Positions 29,417 to 38,773 of a DNA stretch of 64,000 nucleotides are shown one piece after another (the first letter of the stretch is position 1; every line of letters starts with the position of its first letter). Under the pieces are notes generated by a model, which worked only from the letters and a program-made list of their open reading frames with translations, did not search any database and was not told where the DNA came from. The stretch is from Rhodopirellula sp. GTDB taxonomy: Bacteria; Planctomycetota; Planctomycetia; Pirellulales; Pirellulaceae. A program made the position numbers and the translations under genes. The stretch is from contig PAAT01000102.1 of the NCBI GenBank assembly GCA_002698965.1, positions 31,731 to 95,730 on the forward strand. The letters are read 5' to 3'.

Positions 29417-30349
29417 TTACGGAGTTTTTGCTCCTCGTTGTGCAGTGATTGCCTGATAGTGCTCGGGTGAACGGTTTTTTTCAAAGTTAAGCATTGCTTC
29501 TTTATATACACGTGTGTCGTCTAAATTACAGTCGTGAATAATCAACTCATCCCCCGTGGTCTTGCTCTGCGCTACGATTTCACCTGACGGTGCAATAATG
29601 GAAGTTAAGCCAATTTGGCTTACACCTTCTTCCATTCCGGCTTTACCCACCGCTACCACCCAGCAACCATTTTGGTACGCGCCGGCTTGCATGCACAACT
29701 GATGTTGGAAGTTTACCAGACGGTCCAGTTCCGGATGCTCGGGGATGTGGTCCGGGGTGTTGTAACCTAGTAATATCAGTTCTGCTCCGCCTAGTGCAAG
29801 AACGCGATACGTCTCAGACCATCGTCGGTCATTGCAAATACACATTCCGACCACACCACCGAATGCATTCCATGTTGGAAAACCTAAGTCGCCCGTTTCA
29901 AAATAACGCTTTTCCAGATTTTGAAACGGATTGTCGGGGCGGTGGTCCGCGTGTCCGGGTAGATGGATTTTTCGAAATCGTCCAATCACGTCTCCTTGCG
30001 CATCCACAAGAACACTGCTGTTAAATCTCCGTTTCCGGCCGTTACGCACACAGCGTTCGGCATAACCAAGATGAACGCCGATTTGCAGACGTTGAGCTTC
30101 CTCGAATAAAGCTTGCGTTGTAACGCCCGGCACGGCGTCTTCATAATAAGTATCGAGCTCCGCTTCGTCTTCGATCCACCAGTGAGAGAAAAACGGTGTC
30201 AAAGCACATTCAGTGAAAACAATCAGGTCAGCACCAGCACTGGCAGCGTCCTGTAGCATGGAAATAAGTCGCTGCAATGTTTGTACACGCGTTTCGCTTC
30301 TGAGCACAGGTCCGCTTTGTGCTGCGGCGATTCGAATGATTCGCGCCAT
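29417..30349 (-). CDS. Carbon-nitrogen hydrolase, N-carbamoyl-D-amino acid hydrolase-like
   Basis: Nitrilase-superfamily enzyme of 310 residues. The catalytic triad is fully visible: Glu47 in VFTECAL, Lys127 in FRKIHLPG and Cys172 in CICNDRRW. Both the CNDRRW block and these positions agree with D-carbamoylases, which hydrolyse N-carbamoyl-D-amino acids to the D-amino acid, ammonia and carbon dioxide. No signal peptide. No hydantoinase or racemase lies nearby, so a hydantoin pathway is not supported by context, and a related ureido acid such as N-carbamoylputrescine or a pyrimidine-catabolism product is possible. Confidence 0.88.
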   Translation of the reverse strand: MARIIRIAAAQSGPVLRSETRVQTLQRLISMLQDAASAGADLIVFTECALTPFFSHWWIEDEAELDTYYEDAVPGVTTQALFEEAQRLQIGVHLGYAERCVRNGRKRRFNSSVLVDAQGDVIGRFRKIHLPGHADHRPDNPFQNLEKRYFETGDLGFPTWNAFGGVVGMCICNDRRWSETYRVLALGGAELILLGYNTPDHIPEHPELDRLVNFQHQLCMQAGAYQNGCWVVAVGKAGMEEGVSQIGLTSIIAPSGEIVAQSKTTGDELIIHDCNLDDTRVYKEAMLNFEKNRSPEHYQAITAQRGAKTP

Positions 30350-30442
30350 AATGAGCTCCAGTTTTTAAGAAGATAAAATAGTTGAATTTGTTAAGCTCTA
30401 GTTTTGATCATCCCGAAACGGAATCGTTAGGTATTCAAATCA

Positions 30443-31009
30443 ATGAGAGAAATGCCAGAGATTAACCATTGTATTCCAAATCGTAATGCGTTTTGGTGTG
30501 CTAAGTGTTATGTACACTCGCAGTTTTATTGCGAAACGGAGAGTGATGGTACGGCAAGGTACTCGTGCCGTGAGTGTGATTTTGCTATGTTCCTTCCAGG
30601 ACAGATTGTGCCATGGAAAAACGGGTTATTACTTGGGACCCTTTTATTGGGTTTATTTGGTCTATTTCGTTTGCCTCATGAAATGATGACCTATTGGCAA
30701 TGGTCGCCTGCCTGCCTGGCCTTTGCAGGATTCTTTGGTTTGATAGGGGGGATGATGTGGTTTCATATGAGGAACTACTCCCAATGGGCAGCTAGCCAAA
30801 GGTTGAAGAGTAATAGTGAACTGGAGAAAGAGGCGAATGAATTTGCAGCCTCTCCATATTATGAAATGAGTGACGAATTTGATAAATGGGCAGCGCAGTT
30901 TTTGAGTGAAACGGAATTACTGCAATTGCATGAGCGTTTTGATTGCAGGAAAAGGAAAACAGTTTCTAAGCCGAGTGATGAGTTGGAGCTACCACCGCTC
31001 GAAGATTAA
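30443..31009 (+). CDS. Hypothetical membrane protein with N-terminal zinc-ribbon-like cysteines
   Basis: A 188-residue protein, not recognised as a known family. The N-terminal 45 residues hold cysteines at about 10, 19, 22, 30, 42 and 45 (CAKC and CREC pairs), which looks like a zinc ribbon. Two membrane segments follow (GLLLGTLLLGLFGLF and LAFAGFFGLIGGMMWF), then an acidic, charged cytoplasmic-type tail. An alternative start is the ATG three codons in. It converges with the next gene. Function is unknown. Confidence 0.6.
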   Translation: MREMPEINHCIPNRNAFWCAKCYVHSQFYCETESDGTARYSCRECDFAMFLPGQIVPWKNGLLLGTLLLGLFGLFRLPHEMMTYWQWSPACLAFAGFFGLIGGMMWFHMRNYSQWAASQRLKSNSELEKEANEFAASPYYEMSDEFDKWAAQFLSETELLQLHERFDCRKRKTVSKPSDELELPPLED

Positions 31010-31026
31010 GGTGTCTAGAAAAAGCT

Positions 31027-31560
31027 TTAGCTGATGTAAAGGGATTGGTTATCGCCCAAATCCAAGCCCTTGCAGGAAAGCTTAGCCTTGAGTCCCCATT
31101 TGATTTCCTGTCTTTTGCGATGCTGATCAATGGAAGTGATACTGTTTCTAAAGCCCGTTGGGACAGATATTTGGAAAGGAAAAGACTTTTCTGTGCCCGG
31201 CACGAAGTTTAGGTCTTCCGAGATCTGTACGCTGTCGTTGAAAAGAATTTCCGAATGTCTGGTCTCTTTCAGTTTCCCTTCGGAGTCTCGTTCTTCGTCA
31301 AACCAAATTAACTCTGCCTGTAGGGTAACACATAAGTTGTGGGCATCGATTTCTTTTCGGGGTACGACTCTGACATGTCCCTTAATCTCATCCCCTCCGG
31401 AATAACTTGAGCCGGGAAGTTCAAGATAAACGCTTCCCTTTGCGTATTTAAGTGCAAATACAGCGATGATCCCAATGATAACGACCACGATTAAGCCTGT
31501 GATCAAAATGGATGACCAACCGGATTCGTTGACACTGACGATGAGGGGAGCTATTGGCAT
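31027..31560 (-). CDS. Membrane-anchored arrestin-like (SpoOM-like) protein, hypothetical
   Basis: A 177-residue protein. One N-terminal membrane segment (ILITGLIVVVIIGIIAVFAL) is followed by a beta-rich domain with the pattern of arrestin-fold proteins: YLELPGSSYSGGDEIKGHV, then FPFQISVP and a final strand pair with KWGLKAKLSCKGLDL. This resembles the N-terminal half of Spo0M/Vps26-type sandwiches, but similarity is by pattern only. It converges with the zinc-ribbon membrane protein gene and lies after (downstream of) the DUF1501 gene on the same strand with a 37-base gap to its stop, so it could be co-transcribed with it. Confidence 0.5.
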   Translation of the reverse strand: MPIAPLIVSVNESGWSSILITGLIVVVIIGIIAVFALKYAKGSVYLELPGSSYSGGDEIKGHVRVVPRKEIDAHNLCVTLQAELIWFDEERDSEGKLKETRHSEILFNDSVQISEDLNFVPGTEKSFPFQISVPTGFRNSITSIDQHRKRQEIKWGLKAKLSCKGLDLGDNQSLYIS

Positions 31561-31597
31561 GGTGAAGTTAAGCTAAGTCCGAAATGAAGGCGGTGCT

Positions 31598-32977
31598 TTA
31601 AATTAGCTCCGCGATAGGTGTTCTTCCTTGGTCAACCAAATACTGGGGACGACCATGCAGATCGTCGATAGTAGCTGTGCGGGGATCGATACCAAGGTGG
31701 TGATAGAGCGTCGCAAAGACTTCCTGGAAGGCAACAGGGCGGTCGGCCGGTTCCGCAGCCTGACTGTCGGTAGCACCAATCACCTGCCCATGTTTCATTC
31801 CACCGCCAGCCATTAAAGCGCAGGCAACACGTGGCCAGTGATCGCGACCGACTTTGGCGCTAATCTTTGGTGTGCGTCCAAATTCACCCCAGACAAGGAC
31901 TGCGGTATCTTTATCTAATCCGCGGTCATGCAGATCATCGATCAATGCGGTAATTGCCTTGTCGAAGATTGGGAAGTCCTCTTTCTCACGAGTAAAGATT
32001 CTGTTGTCGGCCCGGCCCTCCGCATTTAATCCACCATGCCAATCCCATTTGCTGTAGTTCACGGTGACTACCCGGGCACCAGCCTCGATTAGTCGTCGAG
32101 CAGCGAGAAAGCTTTGTGGTACGCGCGGAGCACCATTGTAATCGATCATGATGTTAGGATCGCCTTCGCCATATCGTTCTCTGACCTCATTGGATTCTCT
32201 GGATAGATCGAGGGCTTCGGCAAGTTTTGAACTGGTAAGAATCCCCATAGCCTGCTGTGTGAACGTGTCCAGCCCTTTCATTTGTTGAGCGGAGTCGGCT
32301 TCCCGGCGGAAGGTGTCCAGGCTTGTGAGTAATTGCTCTCGGTCTCCCAGACGGTCGGTTGTGATTCCCTTGAGTGTCATGTCGCGGCGAGTATCACCTA
32401 ACGGTCGGAAACCAGTGAAGGGAGCTCCTAGGAATCCGGGGCCGGGCTCGTTGTAGGGACCATGAGTGCAGGTGTAACACAGGCTGACAAAACCAGGTGT
32501 CCCGGGATTGGCCTGTCCCTGAATTCTGTTGACGATGGAACCGAATTGGGGCCAACCTCCAGCAGGGACGGGAGCTGCATGGGTTCGGCCTGTATAACAC
32601 TGAATTGCATCGTGACCGGCTTGCGCATCATTAAGTGATCGTATGACAGTGAACTTGTCCATTCGAGTCGACATCATTGGTAACAATTCGCAAACTTCAG
32701 CTCCGGGGACATTGGAGTGAATGGGCTTCCATGGGCCGGAAATTTCAGCAGGGGCATCAGGCTTCAGGTCGAACATGTCCTGATGCGGTGGACCACCAAC
32801 CAGATAGATCATGATGACTGATTTTGGATTGCTCGATCGACCATTTAAAGAATCAGCCCGGACTAAGTCCGTCAGCGAAAGCGCCCCACCTAATGCACCT
32901 ACTTTCAGGAAGTTGCGGCGGGATACACCACGACAGTCTTTGGAGCCTGAACCGTTTGTATTAAAAATGGTAAGCAT
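31598..32977 (-). CDS. DUF1501 domain-containing secreted protein
   Basis: DUF1501 protein of about 459 residues from the ATG at 32977; the frame extends to a GTG at 33004 with no benefit. A twin-arginine-like signal SRRNFLKVGALGGAL lies near the N-terminus. Family blocks are YLVGGPPHQDMFDLKPDAP, LPMMSTRMDKFTVIRSL, VWGEFGRTPK and GRDHWPRVA. The Asp-Gly-Arg-Pro end motif (DDLHGRPQYL) is also typical. It has no neighbouring PSD1 or DUF1592 gene. The small arrestin-like gene follows it on the same strand. Confidence 0.92.
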   Translation of the reverse strand: MLTIFNTNGSGSKDCRGVSRRNFLKVGALGGALSLTDLVRADSLNGRSSNPKSVIMIYLVGGPPHQDMFDLKPDAPAEISGPWKPIHSNVPGAEVCELLPMMSTRMDKFTVIRSLNDAQAGHDAIQCYTGRTHAAPVPAGGWPQFGSIVNRIQGQANPGTPGFVSLCYTCTHGPYNEPGPGFLGAPFTGFRPLGDTRRDMTLKGITTDRLGDREQLLTSLDTFRREADSAQQMKGLDTFTQQAMGILTSSKLAEALDLSRESNEVRERYGEGDPNIMIDYNGAPRVPQSFLAARRLIEAGARVVTVNYSKWDWHGGLNAEGRADNRIFTREKEDFPIFDKAITALIDDLHDRGLDKDTAVLVWGEFGRTPKISAKVGRDHWPRVACALMAGGGMKHGQVIGATDSQAAEPADRPVAFQEVFATLYHHLGIDPRTATIDDLHGRPQYLVDQGRTPIAELI

Positions 32978-33184
32978 TGGGAACTCTCTTGTATTTAGAA
33001 TCACTACCTAAGTGTTTCATCGCCATGATTTACTCACTAACTATACTTAATGTTACCAACGCAATGCGACATACTGCAACTTCGATTTGTCGCTTGTTCG
33101 TACGGTAGCAGGGGATGTGACGATGTTGATCAGACATCCTCAGCTGTCTGAAAGTTCAATGAGACCTTGTGGATTGAGGGAAAC

Positions 33185-34036
33185 GTGATAAAGAGTTTAG
33201 TTCTTAGGCCGATTCCACAGGCTTTGTTGGGGTATACAGCCATTTGTTGTTTGCTAGGAATACTGCCTTTGATATGCCAATCCGCGGATGAGCAAGAGCC
33301 GGCAAACAGGTCGCTTTCAATCGATTCAAAGTTGCGACAATCAATTCTGAAGGATTTACCGGCGATTCAAATATTTAAGACAACTCCCTCGTCGCGATTT
33401 CTTGTGGATTTAGATGTTGTTAGTCGAGGTCATCCATATATAGGGAGGAGAGCTGAACGACCACATACTGGTGGACACGTCTACTTTAATCCTCTGGATA
33501 AAAAACAAACGCGAGACGTTAGTGAGTATCCCCCGATCTATGCAGTGGCTGACGGGGTGATAACCAGAATCGATTACTCTTTCGAATTGCGGCCCATGTT
33601 TGAGCGCGCGTTGGGGAGGGACGTTGCTAACAGGCGGTATGGAATCGGCCTAACCTTCGCTAGGGAGCAGGAAAGGGGAGTCACGTTTCATTATAGTATT
33701 GAACCATTTGTGCGTCCCAAAGATCCAGATTTTTATGATCAGTTCATTTTAGTGAAGCTCGGACAAAAAGTGAGAAAGGGGGAAGTCATTGCGAGGATGT
33801 ATCTGCCAGAGAATCAGGAATTAGCGAAGAAGAGCCATATCCATTTCAATTTAATTAGAGAAGGTGGGGGAGGATTTATTTCGCCCTCAATCTTTAATAC
33901 TGCAACTGTCAGGGCATTTCACAAGCAGTGGAACCTGTTTCCTAATAATCCTGATGCTCCGATCCCTCCGTGCATGGGTTATAAGTTGGCTCCGGATGAA
34001 AACCCCTTTGAACGTACCGCGATAGACAGGTTGTAA
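33185..34036 (+). CDS. Secreted M23-like (LytM fold) protein with altered zinc site
   Basis: About 283 residues from the GTG at 33185, which has GAGGGAA just upstream; a TTG at 33167 is also in frame. A hydrophobic signal segment is followed by a region recognisable as M23/LytM-like: PIYAVADGVITRID, GQKVRKGEVIARM and the C-terminal HIH (His218, His220). The first zinc motif, normally H-x3-D, reads HTGGH (His94, His98), so the aspartate is replaced by histidine. FHYSIEP holds the middle His169. The fold assignment is fair; peptidoglycan hydrolase activity is uncertain, all the more so because planctomycete cell walls are atypical. It is monocistronic. Confidence 0.62.
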   Translation: MIKSLVLRPIPQALLGYTAICCLLGILPLICQSADEQEPANRSLSIDSKLRQSILKDLPAIQIFKTTPSSRFLVDLDVVSRGHPYIGRRAERPHTGGHVYFNPLDKKQTRDVSEYPPIYAVADGVITRIDYSFELRPMFERALGRDVANRRYGIGLTFAREQERGVTFHYSIEPFVRPKDPDFYDQFILVKLGQKVRKGEVIARMYLPENQELAKKSHIHFNLIREGGGGFISPSIFNTATVRAFHKQWNLFPNNPDAPIPPCMGYKLAPDENPFERTAIDRL

Positions 34037-34054
34037 ACTTGCTAGAGGGAAACA

Positions 34055-34097
34055 ACCTGAGAAATCATTAGATCTCAGGTGCAGGGTTGCATCCTGC
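34055..34097. repeat. Two tandem hairpins after the M23-like gene
   Basis: ACCTGAGA (34055-34062) pairs with TCTCAGGT (34073-34080), and GCAGG pairs with CCTGC (34081-34097) directly after it. They lie in the 220-base gap between the M23-like gene and the DUF1552 gene. They may act as a terminator pair or RNA structure; there is no T-run. Confidence 0.35.
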
Positions 34098-34259
34098 CCG
34101 AATTACCTAAGTCGGATTCACCGAGGGGCTTAGGGGGCTCCGTATCATGTATACAGAGCGGAAATGGGGGGCAAACTGATTTTGACCCGTCGTGGAAATC
34201 CGTTTAAAATAGAATCTTAGATGCGGTTTAAAATTAGTAATACCACTAAGGAAAACTCA

Positions 34260-35627
34260 GTGAAGCAGCAAAATCGACGTCACTTTCTGAAGACTCAAGG
34301 AGCTACTTTGTTCCTGCCATTTATGCCCTCCATCGCTCGGGGATCCTCAGGGAAACTGGCGGAAGCGACTCCGAGCAAAAAATTAATGTTGATGTATATT
34401 CCAAACGGGATTGTACGTCGTGGGTTTTTTCCGGGAGAAGCGAGTGCCGAATTGCCGGGCTTCGTGGGTGGGTTTAACGCAGATAAAACCAAGCAAGATA
34501 AACGTGTCGATAATGTGCCTGGTGTATATCCCCTGGACTTTACGCCGACGATGCAACCTTTGCGGGAACATGCTAATGATATAACGATGATCACCGGATT
34601 GGAGCGGAGCTATAAAAATGGCCAGGACGTCCACGCTCAGGGGGCCTCCTGTTTTCTCACTAGTTTGTCACCGGCGCAGGCGGAAGAGCAGAATATCCGA
34701 CATCCAAATGGTCGGAGTCTTGACCAGGTGATCGGAGATGCTGTCGGGCATCAATCGATTTACAACACACTGGAAGTCAGTTGTAATGGATTTCGCGCGC
34801 CCAAAGAGCCAATTGAGTTTGATAATATTTCGTGGTATGGCCCGGGGCGTATGGCCCCATCTATCCGTGAGCCTCAGAAATTATACGATCGGCTGTTCCT
34901 GAGGAATGGTTATCAGGAACATATTGATAACATTACGGACCTTGTTCTGGCAGATGCCCGTTCGCTTTCCAGGAAGCTGGCAGTTCGCGACCGACAAAAA
35001 CTGGATGAGTTTATGTCGATGGTTCGGGATATTGAACTGCGAATCGAAAAGATGGAACAGTTGCTGGCAGGCGTGGATATAGAAATCCCTAAGACGGAAG
35101 TGTTGCCGCGTGGTGAGTATATTCGGCTGCAAGCGGATCTCGTTCTATTAGCATTTCAGATGGGAATTACCAATGTGTCCACGTTTATGATTGGACCGGA
35201 ACGCTGGGATGCGACTCTGATGTATGAAGGCGTGTTTGATAATCCGGTTCAGCACCATAATATGACTCACAATCAAAAAGGTGAGGGCTATAAAGGGGTG
35301 ATGAAAATAGACCTGTTTCATATGCAGCAATATGCTTACGTGATTAAACGGATGAAAGAGATTAAGGAATCGGATGGATCCACAATGCTGGATAACTCGA
35401 TCGTTGCGTATGGTGCCGGTCTTGGTGACGGTTCAACACATCAATACTACGATCTTCCTATGGTGGTTGCCGGTCGTGCGCAAAAACAAATGAAACAGGG
35501 GCGTTTCCTCAAGGTAAATAGTGGAACGTTGAATTCTAATCTGTGGCTCAGTTTTGCTCAGATGATGGGGTTGGAAATTGATAGCTTCGCTGATAGCGAC
35601 GGCGGTATTTCTGAGTTGTGGGTCTAG
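34260..35627 (+). CDS. DUF1552 domain-containing secreted protein
   Basis: DUF1552 protein of about 455 residues. A GTG at 34260 with AAGGA 7 bases upstream is preferred over the ATG at 34221, and places the signal NRRHFLKTQGATLFLPF right at the N-terminus. Family blocks include LMLMYIPNGIVRRGFFPG, GLERSYKNGQDVHAQGAS and the late YGAGLGDGSTHQYYDLPMVV. DUF1552 is related to DUF1501 (alkaline-phosphatase-like core) and is normally encoded next to a DUF1592 protein, as here: the DUF1592 gene follows directly. Function is unknown. Confidence 0.9.
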   Translation: MKQQNRRHFLKTQGATLFLPFMPSIARGSSGKLAEATPSKKLMLMYIPNGIVRRGFFPGEASAELPGFVGGFNADKTKQDKRVDNVPGVYPLDFTPTMQPLREHANDITMITGLERSYKNGQDVHAQGASCFLTSLSPAQAEEQNIRHPNGRSLDQVIGDAVGHQSIYNTLEVSCNGFRAPKEPIEFDNISWYGPGRMAPSIREPQKLYDRLFLRNGYQEHIDNITDLVLADARSLSRKLAVRDRQKLDEFMSMVRDIELRIEKMEQLLAGVDIEIPKTEVLPRGEYIRLQADLVLLAFQMGITNVSTFMIGPERWDATLMYEGVFDNPVQHHNMTHNQKGEGYKGVMKIDLFHMQQYAYVIKRMKEIKESDGSTMLDNSIVAYGAGLGDGSTHQYYDLPMVVAGRAQKQMKQGRFLKVNSGTLNSNLWLSFAQMMGLEIDSFADSDGGISELWV

Positions 35628-35683
35628 ACTTCAGGCCATTGGGCAAAAACTGTTCAACCGATCGTAAAAAGGAATTAGGAATT

Positions 35684-38551
35684 GTGTTCCGCTATTTAAT
35701 GTACTTCACATTGGCCGTTATGGCTGCCGGTAATCTTTCGTTCGATGTGATGGCGAACCCCGGTCGGGATGCGGTTTCGATTTTGCAGCAAAACTGTGTC
35801 GGTTGCCACGGAGGATTCGAAGTCAACGGAGATCTGGATTTAACATCCCTTCGTAATTCGCGACACTTACGGAAGGATCCCGAACTGCTTGTGCAACTGA
35901 TGAACGCTGTTTCAGATAAGACCATGCCGCCTGAAGGTGAGTCTGTTCTGGAAGAATCCGTCCGCCAGGAATTGCTTCATAGCCTCGGGGAAGTGTTGCG
36001 CCAGGTGGAGTTTGAGTCGGCTGTCATGTCTGACGGGGTGGCGCGTCTGAATCGATTTCAATATAACAATACGATCAAAGATCTATTTGAGCTGAAAATT
36101 GACGTCTTCGCGCTGCCGGAGAAACTGATGACCCGTCACGAGCCTTATCTGACCGGCGGAAATGGAGTGATGCCGGAACGGGTGCGGGTTGAATCGTTGG
36201 CTCTGCGTCCCCAAGCGGGAATGACAAACGTAAAGTCGTTCCCCAAGGACTCCCGCGCAAGCCATGGATTTGATAATCAGGTGGATGTTCTGACAATGTC
36301 CCCTTTACTGTTGGATGCGTTTTTGCGTTTGGCGGTTTCTATCGTTGAGAGTCCTGACTTTACCGCCGAGAAAGTTGGAGTTTGGGATGAGTTGTTCTCT
36401 GAAAAATCAGAGAACACGACGTTGGAAGAAGAGATTCGTAAACGACTGGCGGTATTTTTGTATCGTGCGTTTAGGCGTCCGATAGAAGATGACACTCTGA
36501 CGCGCTATACTAACTATGCGTTAAGCCATACTTCGCGCGGACTCGACTTAACGGAGTCGATGAAAAAAGCTGTCTCAGCCGTATTGTCTTCTCCGCGTTT
36601 CTTTTATCGCAGTCGTTCCGCGACTTCGGGAGAGCTGTCGTTTGAAATTGCTTCCAGCCTTTCTTACACACTCTGGGGTAGTTGTCCGGATGGGGAATTG
36701 CTCAAGGTGGCAGCGAATGGGGAATTGTCAGATCCGCAGGTGCTTCGCTCTACGATTCGGCGGATGCTAAAGGATCCAAAAGTAGAGCGTTTTATGGATA
36801 GTTTCCCAGTGCAGTGGATGCAGCTGGAAGCGTTGATGGCTGTGACGCCGGATCCAGGCGTTAATAGGTATTTTAGCCTCGATGCCCAATATCCGGCGAC
36901 GGTCCAGATGGTACTGGAACCATTGTTACTGTTCGATGGAGTGTTTGTCGAGAATCGCTCTATCGACGAATTGATTTCTCCAGTCTTCAGTTACCATAGT
37001 CCATTTCTGAAAAGTTGGTATGGAGAGAAGCTTTCTCCGCCATCTGTCGATGAGCAGGCAATCAATCAGGAGAATGATCTTCGCTCCAAAGCAATTGCCA
37101 GCGAGCAAGCGATCGTGGATGACTATAACAAGCAATTGCAGGAAGTTGATACCGCGATAAAGAACCCCGTAATCTCAGGTTTGGTAGAGGCCGACCTGGT
37201 GGCCGGTCAATTGAAGTGGGAGGATTCGCAGGCGAAGCAAAGCAAAGGGGAGCTGGAACTGTCGCCTTGGTCTAAAATTGGTCCTTTCCGAGCGAACAGT
37301 CTGGATGATGCTCACAAGACAGCGTTTGTGGACGAGGCTGCAGTGGACCTCGAAAAACAGTATGGGGATTTGCGCTGGGAGAAAGCAGACGATCTTGTGG
37401 ATGGTAAGATTCATGAGCTCCGGGAAGGCAACAGCGCTCATTATGTCTATAGAACAATCAGGACCGAAGCAGCCAGATCAGTTCAGATATCGCTGGGGTC
37501 TGACGATAGTTTTAAGTTGTGGCACAATGGTGTGCTTATCGGTCAGAAGAATATGGTTCGTGGAGTTGCTCCCGATCAGGACAAGTTTCGCCTTGAACTT
37601 GCTGCCGGTGAAAATGAAATTTTATTCAAGATTTCAAATGGTGTCGGCGGTTATGCCTTTTACTTCCAGGCGTCGGCGATTGCACTTCCGGATCCAGTGA
37701 CTGCTGCATTGAAGATTGAAAGAGGTAACAGAGATGATAATCAGCGGAAGGTGCTTTCTGATTACTATCTGGCCATTGCTCCTGAGTTGCAGGAAGCACG
37801 TCGCATCCTGAATCTTAAAAAAGATGAGCTAATACGTGAACGTGAGGTTGTGCAGAATAAATTGAATAGTCTGCCAAAGCCTAAAAGCGTGGCAGCCCAT
37901 CGAGACGACGCACAACGAGGGTTTGATAATCACGTCCGCAATCAACTTCGAGTTCGGGAGTTCGATCGTGTGGCAATTGAAGACCCTCGCTATGGTGGAA
38001 TTATCACAAATGCGGCAATGTTAAGTATGACCTCCGGGCCGAAACGTACTCATCCAGTTGCACGCGGTGTGTGGATTACAGAAGTTATATTTAATGACCC
38101 ACCTTCTCCGCCTCCCAATGATATCCCACCACTCAACGAAGAAGATGGCCCCAAAGATTTGACGATCCGCGAAAAGTTCGCTGCTCACCGGGAGAATCCA
38201 TCCTGCGCAGGATGTCATTCGAAGTTGGATCCACTTGGATTTGCATTAGAGAATTATGACATTACCGGACGCTGGCGTGAGCGATATATGAACGGCAGGG
38301 AAGTGGATGTCACCGGCACGCTGATGCGTACGCATGTTTTTGCCGATGTGTTGGAATTCAAAGCGTCGCTGACATCTGAAAGTGATCGTTTTTCGCGGGC
38401 CTTCGTTTCCCATTTGCTGCGTTTTGCTGTGATGCGAGAGTTAACGCCTCAAGATGAAATAATTATCGATACGATCATGGATCGGACCCGTGAAGATCGT
38501 CATCTTATGCGAGCAGTGATCGAAGAAGTGTTGTACCAATCGGTGCAGTAA
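35684..38551 (+). CDS. DUF1592 domain-containing protein with PSCyt-type haem motif and inserted carbohydrate-binding-like module
   Basis: About 955 residues from the GTG at 35684, which has AAGGAATTAGGA upstream; an ATG at 35618 would overlap the DUF1552 gene. After a signal peptide comes a cytochrome-type CVGCH (38-42), then DUF1587 (LNRFQYNNTIKDLF), DUF1595 (LYRAFRRPIEDD) and DUF1592. Residues about 525-665 are an inserted galactose-binding/PA14-like module (SLGSDDSFKLWHNG, then AGENEILFKISNG). DUF1588 (GPKRTHPVARGVW, CAGCH at 841-845) and DUF1585 end the protein. It is translated after DUF1552, and the two probably form a complex. Role unknown. Confidence 0.9.
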   Translation: MFRYLMYFTLAVMAAGNLSFDVMANPGRDAVSILQQNCVGCHGGFEVNGDLDLTSLRNSRHLRKDPELLVQLMNAVSDKTMPPEGESVLEESVRQELLHSLGEVLRQVEFESAVMSDGVARLNRFQYNNTIKDLFELKIDVFALPEKLMTRHEPYLTGGNGVMPERVRVESLALRPQAGMTNVKSFPKDSRASHGFDNQVDVLTMSPLLLDAFLRLAVSIVESPDFTAEKVGVWDELFSEKSENTTLEEEIRKRLAVFLYRAFRRPIEDDTLTRYTNYALSHTSRGLDLTESMKKAVSAVLSSPRFFYRSRSATSGELSFEIASSLSYTLWGSCPDGELLKVAANGELSDPQVLRSTIRRMLKDPKVERFMDSFPVQWMQLEALMAVTPDPGVNRYFSLDAQYPATVQMVLEPLLLFDGVFVENRSIDELISPVFSYHSPFLKSWYGEKLSPPSVDEQAINQENDLRSKAIASEQAIVDDYNKQLQEVDTAIKNPVISGLVEADLVAGQLKWEDSQAKQSKGELELSPWSKIGPFRANSLDDAHKTAFVDEAAVDLEKQYGDLRWEKADDLVDGKIHELREGNSAHYVYRTIRTEAARSVQISLGSDDSFKLWHNGVLIGQKNMVRGVAPDQDKFRLELAAGENEILFKISNGVGGYAFYFQASAIALPDPVTAALKIERGNRDDNQRKVLSDYYLAIAPELQEARRILNLKKDELIREREVVQNKLNSLPKPKSVAAHRDDAQRGFDNHVRNQLRVREFDRVAIEDPRYGGIITNAAMLSMTSGPKRTHPVARGVWITEVIFNDPPSPPPNDIPPLNEEDGPKDLTIREKFAAHRENPSCAGCHSKLDPLGFALENYDITGRWRERYMNGREVDVTGTLMRTHVFADVLEFKASLTSESDRFSRAFVSHLLRFAVMRELTPQDEIIIDTIMDRTREDRHLMRAVIEEVLYQSVQ

Positions 38552-38572
38552 TTTGGTGCTCTCAATAAGGCC

Positions 38573-38613
38573 CGGCTAGGTAGTTTCATCGATCGCAACG
38601 AAGCTACCAGCCG
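38573..38613 (+). terminator. Hairpin after the DUF1592 gene
   Basis: CGGCTAGGTAGTTTC (38573-38587) pairs with GAAGCTACCAGCCG (38600-38613) with one bulged A and one G-T pair, around a 12-base loop. It begins 21 bases after the DUF1592 stop codon. No T-run follows directly, but a second, better terminator lies at 38668. Confidence 0.5.
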
Positions 38614-38667
38614 TTGCCATTTCTCTTGCATTTCTCTTGAGATGCCCCCAAATCATCGAATAAAAGT

Positions 38668-38694
38668 AAAAAACACCGTTCAAATCGGTTTTTT
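38668..38694 (+). terminator. Rho-independent terminator with T-run
   Basis: AAAAAACACCG pairs with CGGTTTTTT around the loop TTCAAAT, with one bulged C. The T-run and A-run give the classical shape on both strands. It separates the DUF1592 transcript from the iron-linked operon downstream. Confidence 0.7.
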
Positions 38695-38744
38695 ACCCTC
38701 GGACTACTTTTCTTGAGCGACATTTTACGGTAAAGTCTTGGTAT

Positions 38745-38759
38745 TGAGACTCAGTATCA
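38745..38759. promoter_or_regulatory. Fur-like 7-1-7 inverted repeat
   Basis: TGAGACT-C-AGTATCA is a 7-1-7 inverted repeat with six of seven matching positions. It is extended by flanking TT and AA and further to ATTGAGACT and AGTATCAAT (38743-38761). The spacing and TGA...TCA ends match the 7-1-7 form of Fur boxes. It ends 14 bases before the ATG of the small peptide and 140 bases before the flavodoxin gene. Flavodoxin and ferric iron ABC transporter genes are classical Fur targets, which supports the call. It is an inference from sequence; no Fur gene is in the window. Confidence 0.6.
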
Positions 38760-38773
38760 ATAAGGTGAGCGGT

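Larger units (their letters stand above)
38552..38743. other. Intergenic region upstream of the iron operon
   Basis: The stretch between the DUF1592 gene and the first small reading frame of the iron operon holds two hairpin terminators and then the Fur-like box. There is no other gene in it. Two copies of TCTCTTG lie about 12 bases apart near 38622-38641; I see no function for them. Confidence 0.5.
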
